A stretch of 64,000 nucleotides of DNA, taken from positions 30,810,001 to 30,874,000 of the forward strand of contig CM066988.1 of assembly GCA_033977485.1 (NCBI GenBank), given 5' to 3'. Shown here one piece after another: positions 20,804 to 31,883 of this stretch (position 1 is its first letter; every line of letters starts with the position of its first letter). Under the pieces are notes generated by a model. The model had not been told where the DNA came from, searched no databases, and saw nothing but the letters and a program-made list of their open reading frames with translations. Both the position numbers and the translations under genes were made by a program. This DNA is from Hydrangea macrophylla. Taxonomy: Eukaryota; Streptophyta; Magnoliopsida; Cornales; Hydrangeaceae.

Positions 20804-22511
20804 GTGATCATGCATTTCATATCATAAATCCTTTTAAAACAAAACAAACCTTGTTTATTCAGCAAACCGAGCGCTCAAGAAGCGCAAGCACTCAAGCTTA
20901 AAAAATGTGAAATGATATTTTTGCCCCTGGGCTCTAAAAATCTATAAATAGCAGACCATTTTTTGCATTTTTCGTTTACGAAATCAGATTGATACAGAGA
21001 GGGTTCCTAGAGAGAGTTTTGAGAGTTCATGTCTATTTGAATACAAATCCTCAATCACTTCATGCATGTCCACCAATTCAACATCCACACATCCTCTGGC
21101 ATATTTTCAAGCTCTGGAACTGAACACTTGTTTTGAAAGCTTGCATGTTGAGCTCTTGAAGCTTGATCAAGGCCAACACACACATATTCATCTCATTTCA
21201 TCATCTACTTGTCTTAATCATCCTTTACGACTATTACAACTCATATACAATGTGTGTATATACATGTATATAATCTATAAATTTGGTTACATGTGAGTAT
21301 TGAGCATGATCTAGCATCAAGAACATCATCATTTTCATTTCTTGCTATAAATGATGCATAAACCATCATCCATTTAGTTTTGGTCTCATTTTAAGTTCTT
21401 CAATTCATGTATGATGTGTATATTAACATGTATGATATGCTTAACAAGTTGAATTTGTGATTTGAGTTGAGATTTCAAAGTTTAAGTATCACAATCATAG
21501 TTATATCTCAAAGTAAAACAGACTGCTGGAAACTGCTAAACCTGAGCGCTCGAGCAAGCGCGAGCACTCGAGAGGCTGGGGCGCTCAAGCTTAACAGTAT
21601 TTTGATTTCCTTGCTTGTTTATATGATTGAAGTTAATAGGTTTTGTACTGTGAGTTTTATTAACCAAACCTGGAACTGCATATGTTACATATATGAATGA
21701 GCTAGTCAATTTTTGTAGTTGTACTGCATGCTGTTTTAGTAGTACCATGTTATGTGAGCGATTAATTCATTCTTCATATGTCGATTCATATAACCTATAA
21801 TTTCTTATAAAGTTAGATTATCATTATGATCAGTTTGATAACGTTAATAGTAATGGGGTCGAATCATTAACACTGTAATGAAGAATAATACACAAATAAT
21901 GTACTTAAATGAAGAAGGATGCTACTGGATGTGTGAGGTATGGTCGTGTTGCATGGTTGTATTGTATGTTTGAGTTGGATGATCTCGTTGATTATTTTGA
22001 GTATGGTTGTATATTGTTGTATGACCTTAACGGTCTTGTTGTTCGTGCATTGTGTGGATTTTGTAAGTCTGGGTCTTTGTTTTTTGTGTTGTCGAGTTAG
22101 GGCCAATTGTGGGCAAAGCGAGAAATTAGAGGGCCTAGTGTGGCCGTATTTCGCATTTAAGGGTCAAGTGTGGCCGTGTAGAAGAATGAGATTGAGTTAG
22201 GGCCAAATGTTGGCTAAGCGAGAAATTAGAGGGCCAAGTGTGGCCATATTTTGCATTTGAGGGTCAAGTATGGCCATGTGGAAGAATGCGATTGAGTTAG
22301 GGCCAATTTTGGGCTAAGCGAGAAATTAGATGGCCATGTGTGGCCGTATTTTGCATTTGAGGGTAAAGTATGCCTGTGTGGAAAAATGTGATTGAGTTAG
22401 GGCTAATTATGGGCTAAGCGAGTGTATTAAGGCCAGTCTGGGCATGATGTGTTGTGTTATCGTGTGTTGACGGAAGCTAGTACCGTCAATTTAGTGTTGT
22501 TGTGGTTAGGC
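20804..22511 (+). repeat. Remainder of B LTR
   Basis: After GTGAT the B LTR resumes. GAGCGCTC/GAGCACTC-type palindrome words occur at about 20867-20905, a TATA box CTATAAATAGCAG at about 20942-20955, and a leader after that. A second palindrome group (GAGCGCTCGAG) lies at about 21544-21592. ORFs here are short and unsupported. The sequence is cut at 22511 by element A2, so its end is not seen, unless it resumes at 35699. Confidence 0.75.
22096..22425 (+). repeat. Tandem repeat of about 100 bp, 3.3 copies, in B LTR
   Basis: Units begin AGTTAGGGCCAA at 22096, 22195, 22295 and 22395. Each contains GGCTAAGCGAGAAATTAGA, a TGGCC-rich middle and TTTGCATTTGAGGGT. Copies differ by several substitutions. 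No ORF depends on it. Confidence 0.9.
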
Positions 22512-23168
22512 ATAGTTAAGACTCGCACCCACAATGGTGTTAGCATTGGAGGTGGTTTGCAAAATGTATTGAAAGAAAATGCCTTAGGGCCTTGATTTTG
22601 AAAACTGTTTTGACAAACTGAGTATTTCGGGACAGTATGATAACGAATCTCAAAAACAAAAGGCCCTGGAATACTGCAGGGAACATGCTCAAGAATCAGA
22701 GAGTTCGATCGATCGACGATCGTTCGATCGATCGAAAGCCTTCATCTCTCAATCGATCGAAATGTCCTTCGATCGCTTGACTAACTCTGGTTCGACCGAT
22801 CGAACTACTTCCGATCGATCGAACACAGGATTTATTCTGCTGCATGGCAGAGGCTGGAGATCACTGTTTCATTGTGTTCTCCCAACCCTAGGACTACTCA
22901 GACATCGTCTGGAATATCACAGATTGGTTTTTATCATATGAAAACATTAAGGCTTTGTTTGGATGTAAGATTTGCATGAAAACTATGAAAACTAGTGATT
23001 CTAACTTATCTAGCATGCAATACTACGAGAATAAAGATTAAACTACGATTAACTAAGTGCAGAATGTAATAAAACAATAAATAAGAAACCTGGAATGTTA
23101 ACAAACTTGTATTAAATGTAGAATCCTTCAAAACCCAAGCATAATCCAATGCTAAACCTACAAAACAA

Positions 23169-23229
<61 letters not shown>

Positions 23230-23721
23230 GAAAACTGATTCAAAGTAAAGCTCGGCGTCCCTTGGGACGTATACAATGCTCATATATATAGAAAACCTAA
23301 AGGGTAGGGTTAAAAACCCGCATTTGCTGCGTACGCGAAAGTTTCTGAAAATACCATGTTCGATCGATCGAACATCTCTCGATCGATCTAATACCTGGAA
23401 CTCAAGCGCTTCAACCTTCTTTAAGCGATCAAACTTTCGATTGATCGAAAAATCTTCGATCGCTCGAACTTCAAACTTTAGCTTTGAATTCTTTTGTCTG
23501 CATTAGAGCATTCCAATTGTCCTGATGTTCATCTCTCTAGTCTACACAACAGTGATCTGCACAAACAATAGCAAAAACAATACAACTTATTATAGATTAA
23601 TCACATTGTATGAAAACTAGCATTGTAGTGCAAATTGCAGATAAAACGGGCAGTTGTGATTAAAACCAATGCAATTCTTCCTTTTAGCGCGGTTGTATTT
23701 TACAAATACCCCCGCTTTACA
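22512..23721 (-). repeat. 3' LTR of Athila-like element A2, lacking its distal end
   Basis: On the minus strand the LTR starts TGTAAAGCGGGGG at 23721 and is homologous to the A LTR. It runs to 22512 and stops short of the expected GTGTCA-type end, abutting B LTR sequence. Palindrome clusters occur at about 23355-23470 and 22700-22825. A (CT)n microsatellite at about 23173-23227 marks the transcribed leader. The overlap with the right LTR (35386-35698) is about 312 bp with roughly six transitions by eye. Confidence 0.88.
23173..23227. repeat. (CT)n microsatellite
   Basis: A nearly perfect CT run of about 55 bp inside the A2 3' LTR. The matching stretch of the A LTR has only GAGAGAGAAGAGAG, so this expanded within one copy. 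Confidence 0.95.
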
Positions 23722-25490
23722 CAACCCCCAACTAGCTTATTGCTAGTCCCTAGCGATAAAGCAAACATAAAAACTACTAAACTAATACTACCACGACTAA
23801 GAAAAACAAAGGAAAACTAAAAACAACCTAAACTAAGAGAGAAAAAATTCCTAACTCACTTTCGCAGGAATCGCGGTTGCATTTAGCGAATGCAACAAGC
23901 CGTTAAACCCCTAGGTTCCCCCTAGTGGACGAGTGTTGTCTCGTGAGGGTTTGCAGTGAATATACCCATAAAATTCTCCAATTTTAAGCTAAAAAAGATT
24001 TAGAATAACTTGTAGAATTCCCCCTCCATTAAAATGTTAATTTAGCTCTACAGAGATATACAATCCTCAATCAACCCATGAAAGAAATCCACATGCTCCC
24101 CTATATCACTAAGTAAAATATAACATATGTATCACCATCATGCACCCTTGTGTGTGTGAGTTTAACAACCATACATCCAACCCTATTAAGAGTTATTTAG
24201 ACTATTGCACCCTGAAAACCTCGCAGTTTCAGCTCAACTCTCATATTGGTCACACTAAAAAAGAACGTCTCTCAGAAACTTGCTTTCCAATGACCATACA
24301 CCATATGAAAGCTTTGATAAGAATGGTATTCTGGAAACTAATGCTTTCATACTTGACTCTATGAAGAACGGACATTTAAGAGTATATAGTCTCATGAATA
24401 GAACACTACTTACTAGAGGAGCGAAATACCGTGGATAACTCAATTCAGACTTCCATGTTCAAATTAATTGTTGAGAATCTTTAAGACTTTGAATTTCGGC
24501 TTTTAGTTAGTAGGTGAGAGTGTTGTAGAGAAGAATGTGCCCTTCAGTATGTGATGGAATTTCAACTTCTCTTTCTATTCTTTTCATGTCTCAAATCAAT
24601 CTCCCATTCATTTCATATGCTCTTTTTCTTTTCCTTCATTCATCATTCATCTTTTTTTTTTAATGTCCCACAACTGCTTCCTTCCATTTCACATACTTTG
24701 ATGACGCATTCTTAATAAATGTAAAGTAAAGCTCATTGAGGTCAAGGTATAGTTTACGGACTTGGCTTCTTATAATCACATTGGAAATATTTAGTTGGTG
24801 TGGGATCAGAGATGAAAACAATTCAATGAATGTAGGTGAAAGATATATCAGGTTAAAGAATGGGTAAACGATGGCTTAAATCATTTTCTCAACTCTCAAT
24901 TTTTAGTACTTCAGTGTTCATTGAGTGTAATTGGTAAATCCTGAACGTTCTCCTCTAACAAGCAGTCAAAACCTTTAAAGAAAACTGAGACTTTACAACG
25001 AATTTACTAAGTATACGCAAGAAAGACCATCCGATATTGTATGAGAATTCCCTCAGAAATGACAATTGGCTCAATAGCTCACTAAGGGTTATTAGCTTCC
25101 ACTACTTGTTCTTTTGGCACAATAGTCATATTAACTCAATTTTCAGGTTTTCTACATAGCTGCCAATTAGTGCATAAAAGTATTGGATACATAATAGCTT
25201 CACACATGCAATCCATCTTAGTGATAACAGAAAACGCGTGAACTTAATCCATAAAAAGATGAGAATACTACAAATGTGTCATCGCCTAATTAACAGGCAG
25301 GAGAGATTATTCAGAGTTATTAAAATTTTCAAAATTTTACCAGACCGCATTCTAGTTAAATTTAAGACATATCCAAGTGCTGCAAAAATATGATCATTCC
25401 AGGTGTATACCTATATATTAGTATCCTCTACCCCCAACTGAAAACAACAAAGTCCCCAGAAGTTGATTTTCAATAAATAAAATAGATGGG
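23722..25490 (-). other. 3' noncoding region of A2 with polypurine tract
   Basis: The polypurine tract lies next to the LTR (GCTAGTTGGGGGTTG on the minus strand, 23736-23722). Blocks shared with A occur at about 23860-23960 and 24840-24960. No convincing coding frame is present. Confidence 0.75.
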
Positions 25491-25492
25491 TA

Positions 25493-27198
25493 TCACCTGT
25501 ATAGAGCAATGCGATGATAACAAGCATAGTAACCTGGCCTAGAAATATATAACACAATCTCCAAAACAATAAGGATCAATAGATAAAGAAAAAGCAATAA
25601 AACCATGATCCAAGCAATACAAACCTCTGGAATGGTAAAGGAATAAAATAACAGTAGTGATAAGTAATGTTCATACAAAACCAAACTAACCAAAATAAGG
25701 AACTGTCCAACATGTCCAATCATAATACACCCACCAATAAACAGTACAATAAAAATAAACAGATAATCAAAAGTACAAAAACACCAACCCCTTTCCAGAA
25801 AATGCTTCGCGGCTCCCGAAGGGTCATCATCAGCCACGTCAGAAGGAATGTCAATGGGAGCAGGTGGCAGCGGTGCAGTAGCAGGAGTGGATGGAAGATC
25901 AGCAGTAAGTGGTGGATCGGAAAGTGGTGGATCGGCTGCAGCAGAAGAAGTGGATGGACCTGTAGGAGTAGGAGTAGGAGCAGCAAAAGATGATGGATCG
26001 GCAGCAGGCGGAGCAGACGGGGTAGTCGCAGGATGGTGAGCAGAGTCAAACGCCTGATCAACCCCAATCTGAATCAATATAGACTCCAGCAAGGTCTGTA
26101 TCTGATCCATTCGGCCCTCAAGTCTAATCATGGCCTCTCTCTCCTCCAAGAGCAGCTCATAAACCGTCGGGAGAGGCACAGAGGAAGAAGACTCTCCCTG
26201 GGCCTGAGTCTGCGACCGCTGTCGCAACTCGAACTGCCGAACAGCAGCAACCGGATCCTCCTCCTCGTCGTCTGAATCAAGCTCCTCGGCCTCTGTGGGC
26301 GTCCCTGAAGCTCCAGCCTCTGTGTCTGTCCCACCACGCCTCTTCTTCTTCGCCCCCACCTTCGCTTTCCCTTTCCCCTTTCGTTTCCTCTTCTGCGCTC
26401 TGCCTCGCCGAATCGGCTAGGGGAAATACGAAGGTCGTCTCCAGCAAGCTCAGGAAAACCGGCCTGAGCCATAACTCTGTGAATCGCCCAAGCACCTTTC
26501 AGGTGCTTCTTGGAGGCGATGTAGCGGGTGGAATGGACCATAAAGTCGATATAAAGCCGTGGTAAGCAGACCGGCTGTCCTGTCCCCACTGCAAATAAAA
26601 CTTGCGCATACCAAGTCACGATCTTCTCTCTGTAAGAGGTCACCAGGAGGCAATTGCTGAGAACCAGGTGGAGCATGTGGTAGTCGTCGGTAAGGAAGTG
26701 GTCCTCAATCAAAGCCTCGCCATCCCAAGAAGGAACGGCGCCTCCAGTGAGCTCACGGATAATGGCAGATGGTGGGGTCACAGGTGCGTCAGGCCGATGG
26801 GGGCAAATATAATCTGGTACCTCTGGTACCCCCAAGCCGACCGAAACTATAGCGGGACTGATGACGAACGCCCGTCCCCGGAAGAAAGCATGATATGTGA
26901 ATGGTGTGACCGGGTCGCGTATCATCATCGCGCACGCACCTCGTACCAATGACACATTTACTCTCTTGGCAAGCGAGAGTAAATGGAACCAGTGGGGCAT
27001 AGAGCGAATCCGTGTCAGGAACCACGGGGACTCCGACCAAGCAGACTCGATCGGACGCTCAATCATCACCTTTCGCGCCCGGAAATAATGCTCGTACCAT
27101 CCCCGATCCTCATCATTCCAGAACCCATGTGCGGGTACCGGATCAGGTATAGTGAGACTGAGGGGCTTGGACTTGTGGTAGCCAGTTACTGGATTCAT
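25493..27198 (-). pseudogene. Env-position ORF (accessory ORF 2) of A2
   Basis: This is the better preserved copy. The ATG at 27198 (MNPVTGYHKSKPLSL) is chosen over an upstream ATG at 27228 because it follows the predicted acceptor and matches A. The N-terminal part is open to about 26420 (VMIERPIESAW, MIRDPVTPFTYHAFFRGR, GLGVPEVPDY). A frameshift near 26400 then joins to a Lys/Arg-rich patch (QKRKRKGKGKAKVGAKKKRR), the acidic EAEELDSDDEEED, a coiled-coil segment (ELLLEEREAMIRLEGRMDQI), a Pro/Ser/Thr-rich linker and a strongly hydrophobic C-terminus with several possible membrane spans, ending at 25493. Position and tail resemble plant env-like ORFs, but T-rich DNA can mimic membrane spans. 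Function unknown. Confidence 0.7.
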
Positions 27199-27835
27199 CG
27201 TGGCAGCCCTAAAAATAGAACACAACACTATACAAATTAGAATAGGGATGGAAAAAGGAAGAAACTGCCACTGCTCTAGTTTGATCGATCTAACTTAGTT
27301 CGATCGATTGAACTGGAGTAGGCTTCGATCGCTTGAGCATAGTTCGATCGCTTGAACAATTACGCTTCGATCACTCGAAAACAGTTCGATCGATCGAACA
27401 CAGCGATTTGCTCGCGATCGTAGAAATGGATAGGAAAAGAAAAAAAGAAACAAAAATGAACTTTAAAAGGAAAATCCTAAGACCAAGGGGACACCCCATT
27501 GGGATTTTTCTACCAAATGAAAGACAAAGAAAAAGAAATGAGGTGGGCCTTACCTCGGTAAAAATACGCAGTGGAGGTGAGATGATAATGAGGGCGATAA
27601 TCCAAGCCGCTGAGTCGCCCTCTCTCTGTGTGCGATCGCTCGAGTGTGTGAGAGTGAGGGAAATGAAGAGGTGTTCTGAAGACGCCTCGTTTAAAACGAC
27701 GTTCGATCGATCGACCACCGTTCGATCAATCAAAAGTAAATCCCTCAATCGATTGAATAAAGCGTATAAGCGCTTGAACATGCAGGGTTTTCGATCGATC
27801 GAAAAAAAATTCGATCGATCGAACACAAAAATTTC
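27199..27835 (-). promoter_or_regulatory. Predicted promoter, leader and 5' UTR intron of A2 env-like gene
   Basis: Reading the minus strand: a palindrome cluster (about 27825-27690), CGTTTTAAACGAGGCG, a CT-rich leader, donor ACCGAG/GTAAGG (intron from 27553), a second palindrome cluster inside the intron (about 27395-27285), and acceptor CTATTTTTAG/GG (intron ends 27209), 11 bases before the ATG. The 345-bp intron has near-consensus ends. Accessory ORF 1 ends about 300 bp upstream, so this could equally be an acceptor used by a longer element transcript. Confidence 0.55.
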
Positions 27836-28146
27836 AGAATTCTTTGGAATAATGAACCAAAACACCCCCAACTATCAGAAACAAATCTGGACATGCAGAG
27901 ATACTTAAAAACAGTTCAATTACAAACATGTAGGCCAGAATGGACATCATCGTAAGATAAAATTGCAAAGATTTATTAAATATAAACTTGAGAATGCATT
28001 CAGTTTGCAAAGTTATAGCTCTCCACGTGATCCGTAGACCTTATTACATAGAAAAAACTAAAAATAAAAACCAAACTAAAAATCATTTGCCCAGAATTAC
28101 ACTTCAATTGAGAAATGATGAAAATGACAAAACAAAACTGAAGTGA

Positions 28147-29111
28147 ATCACTAAACTTCCAACACGAAAACTTCTTCATCCTCCATTGCTTCGAACACCT
28201 CCAGATCTGCGAGATTGGACTCCGAACATGACAATTCCCGTTCCCAAAATAATCTGAAAGCGGCAATAGTGTCATTCAGCATGTCTGGAGTTGCTAGGGA
28301 ATAAGGTGTGCACATGAGAGGAGACTGCGGTGGAGACATAGATAATGGTGTGAAAGTCCGCAGTTGTTCTTCCTCTTGCGGTGGGGTGTCAGGGGACTGT
28401 GTGCGAGCCCCATGGAACAGCTGATGTGGAAGGAACACCGGAATACCATTTAGAAACATAGTGACAATCCTAGACAAGGAAAAGACAAAAGACAACAAAC
28501 CGATATTAAGATAACGGAAAAACAAGGAACAAGGATTAAACACGAAAAGAAAAACAAGGAACAGAAACAAAATAAAAAGAAATGTGACTAAGTTCCAACC
28601 TCACTATTGACATAGATTCCCAAAATGCACTAGCTGGTAAGGGGCAATGGAGCCTGAATAGCAAAAAGCTTAGGTGCACATAGCGGTATGGGACCAACTC
28701 GGGAACAAGGAAGTCGTCAACAAAAATAAAAACTGCATTGTGACGTTCTGGGATGACATCTTGGAGGTCATGATCTTCCCATGGCTCCCACATATCATCA
28801 TTTTCCCATTGTGCCATGAGGGCATCATCCACCATTCTTCCCATGTACAGGTCTTCTTCCTCATCCACATCATTGTCATCAGAAAATTCCATATTTTCAT
28901 ATGGATTGATGTCAAGGAGGGCCGGTGGGTATGGAATGTACCCTTGGGTAGCATCAATGAGAGAGTGAGCTTCAAGGTCTTGATGAAGCAAGGAGCAGGG
29001 TGTGAGTTCACCCTCAGTCCAGGTGCCACAACGACATTCTGAATCAGCCCATGAACTGATAGAATGAACATCATCACCTCGCATATATGCACCTGCAATT
29101 GAGTGGTTCAA
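28147..29111 (-). CDS. Accessory ORF 1 of A2, two exons
   Basis: Two-exon gene between integrase and the env-like ORF. Exon 1 starts near 29098, just after an acceptor (CACTCAATTGCAG), and reads DDVHSISSWADSE, ATQGYIPYPPALLDINPYEN, DDALMAQWENDDMWEPWEDH, DVIPERHNAVFIFVDDFLV. It ends at AATAGTGAG (28600). A 130-bp intron (28599-28470, GTTGG...TCTAG, T-rich) is followed by exon 2 from 28469: IVTMFLNGIPVFLPHQLFHG to EAMEDEEVFVLEV and a stop near 28155. Spliced, the frame stays open throughout, about 280 codons; unspliced it stops in the intron. The A copy has the same junctions. It is acidic and Trp/Pro-containing; I do not recognise the fold. It may be expressed from a spliced subgenomic RNA. 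Confidence 0.65.
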
Positions 29112-29259
29112 AGTATAGCGGATTAGAATGAAGTTACAAATACTAAAAGAACGAACAAAGAATTAAAAACAAAAGAGAGAAACTAAAATGCAGGGAAAGA
29201 TAAGGAATACAACAATAATATGGAACTCCACTTTGGACTTTAAGTGGGAGAATAGTTGG

Positions 29260-30262
29260 GCTCATCCAGCTGGATGTGCTCAACTTCAGTTTGGAAGTTC
29301 TCCAAGAATAGTTTCAACCTCTAGCCATTGACCTTGAAACAATCATCGTCCTTTGGATTGACAAGCTCAACCGCCCCGTGTGAAAAAACAGTTTTTACAA
29401 TGAACGTGCCTGTCCAACGGGAACGGAGGTTTCCTGGGAAAAGGTGGAGGCGAGAGTCATACAGCAAAACTTTCTACCCCGGCTCAAATGATTTACGAAA
29501 GATCGTACGATCATGGCGAGCCTTCAACCTTTCCTTATGCAACCTTGCAGAGTCATACGCATCTCGTCGTATTTCCTCTAGCTCTGTAAGTTGGAGCTTG
29601 CGTAACTGACCTCCCTCTTGGATATCAAAGTTCAATGAGCGTGTCGCCCAGTAAGCTTTATGCTTAATTTCAACAGAGAGGTGGCAAGCTTTCCCGTAAA
29701 CCAATCTATACGGGGACATACCTAGATTTGTCTTGTAGGCAGTATGGTATGCCCATAAAGCGTCGGTCAGCTTGTATGCCCAGTCCTTTCGGTTGGAGCT
29801 AACCGTCTTTTCGAGAATATGCTTGATTTCTCGGTTAGCCAATTTTGCTTGCCATTCGATTGTGGATGATAGGCAAGAGCGATTTTATGGTGGACTCCGT
29901 ATTTCTTGAAAAGTGCCTCTAAAGGCCTATTGCAAAAATGCTTGCCTTGGTCACTTAGTAAAGCTTTCGGAGTTCCAAAACGAGACAAGATATGCTCTCT
30001 CAGAAAGGACATGACCGTTCTGTGGTCATTGTGTCTCGTTGGTATCGCTTCTACCCATTTTGACACATACTCTACAGCAAGGAGTATGTATTCACAGTTA
30101 TTAGCCTTGGGAAATGGGCCCATAAAATCTATGCCCCAATAATCGAATATCTCAATTGTGATGATAGGGGTTAGAGGCATAGAATTCCTTTTAGAAATAG
30201 TTCCAAGCTTTTGACAGCGTTGGCATGCCTTACAAAAGGAATACGCGTCTTTGAAAATTATG
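29260..30262 (-). pseudogene. pol: Athila-type integrase, A2
   Basis: Pieces at 30180-29767 and 29842-29474, plus sequence to about 29260. The first catalytic Asp (GIDFMGPFPKA) and second Asp (LLSDQGKHFCN) are present. A frameshift near 29840 lies by the Glu region (HPQSNG, then [13 protein letters not shown] in the next frame). A single stop near 30262 separates it from RNase H, and another follows SFEPG at 29474. The C-terminal part ([11 protein letters not shown]) continues beyond. It is less damaged than A, with the Asp residues intact. Confidence 0.9.
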
Positions 30263-30264
30263 GG

Positions 30265-31883
30265 TTAGTAAAAGCCGCTTTGTAGAACTTTTTGTGCGGT
30301 CTTCTGTGAAGCGAAGTGGCCACCGCATGCCTCAGAATGGCATGATGCTAAAATTACGGTTATATCCTCATTGGGGACGCAGCGCCTGATAACCTGACCA
30401 GCACAGTACTTGAAAAGATATGGGTCATCAAAAAAGAAATGACGCGCGAACGAGAGGAACCATTTTCTGTCTTGGTTTGACCAATGATTCGGGGTTTCTC
30501 CCGTGACAAGGTAGTTCACGATATCAGCGTACCAAGGCAGACCACTTACTGCCAGTAGCTGTTCGTCCGGGAACTCATCCTTAATGGATTGGGGTTCAGT
30601 ATTGTCGACAAAAGTTAACAGTGACAAATGGTCTGCAACCACATTCTCTACTCCTTTCTTATCTTTGATTGTTAGATCAAACTCTTGGAGTAAGAGTTTC
30701 CAGCGAATGAGCCATTGTTTAGCGTCTTTCTTAGACAGCAGATACTTAAGGGCCGAGTGATCTGTAAAATAGACGATTGGTGACCCTATCAGATAAGACC
30801 TAAACTTATCCAAGGCGAATACTACAGCCAGCAGCTCCTTTTCAGTAGTTGTATAATTCATTTGAGCTTCATTCAAAGTTCGGCTGGCATAATATATCAC
30901 ATATGGCTTCTTGTCCTTTCTCTGGCCTAGGACTGTGCCAATGGCGTAATCACTAGCATCGCACATTAATTCGAAGGGCAAACTCCAATCGGGTGCCTGT
31001 ATTATAGGTGCGGAGGTGAGGAGCTCTTTTAGATCCTCGAAGGACTTTTGGCAACTCTCTGACCACTCGAATGGTGCATCTTTGACAAGAAGTTGACAAA
31101 GAGGTCGAGAGATTGCACTGAAGTTCTGGATAAACCGACGATAAAATCCCGCATGCCCCAAGAATGAACGGATGTCTCTCACTGTACGGGGGACAGGTAG
31201 ATTTGAGATTATGTCGATTTTGGCCTTATCCACTTGGATTCCTTCATCGGAGATTATATGGCCGAGGACTATTCCCTTGGTCACCATAAAGTGACACTTT
31301 TCCCAATTCAAAACTAGGTGTCTATCCTCACATCGCATTAATACATGCTCGAGATTGTTGAGGCAATCTTCAAAGCTATGGCCAAACACTGAAAAATCTT
31401 CCATGAAAACTTCAAGGATGTGTTCAACCATGTCACTGAATATGCTTAGCATGCACCGCTGAAAAGTAGCCGGCGCATTACATAGGCCAAACGGCATTCG
31501 ACGGTAGGCAAATGTACCAATGGACAAGTGAATGTGGTTTTCTCCTGATCTTTAGGAGCAATTTCAATTTGGTTATATCCACTATATCCATCCAAAAAAT
31601 AGTAATACTTGTGACCTGCCACACGTTCTAGCATTTGATCCATGAATGGCAAAGGAAAATGGTCTTTTCGGGTCACAGTATTCAACTTTCTGTAGTCAAT
31701 ACACATCCTCCATCCAGTGGGGACACGTGTTGGTACCAATTCACCATCTTTGTTTGGAATGACCGTTATGCCTGCTTTCTTTGGAACCACTTGGGTTGGA
31801 CTGACCCAAGGACTATCAGATATCGGATAAATCATCCCAACATCAAGTAGTTTGAGCACTTCCTTTTTAACTACTTCTTGCAT
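30265..31883 (-). pseudogene. pol: Athila-type reverse transcriptase and RNase H, A2
   Basis: Two overlapping open frames (31883-31446, then 31527-30265) joined by one frameshift near 31510. The RT blocks [38 protein letters not shown] and the catalytic FMEDFSVFG are visible. The usual box is F-M-D-D; here the first Asp is Glu, a change that would be expected to hurt catalysis, while A retains Asp. RNase H has [29 protein letters not shown] and [10 protein letters not shown]. It continues to the integrase zinc-finger start ([15 protein letters not shown]). Confidence 0.92.

Noticed and set aside
26602..27240. Plus-strand ORFs over the A2 env-like gene
   Set aside because: Antisense shadows; no motif, and frames are not conserved in A.
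27333..27908. 191-codon plus-strand ORF
   Set aside because: It is made of palindromes and the antisense leader and intron of the A2 env-like gene.
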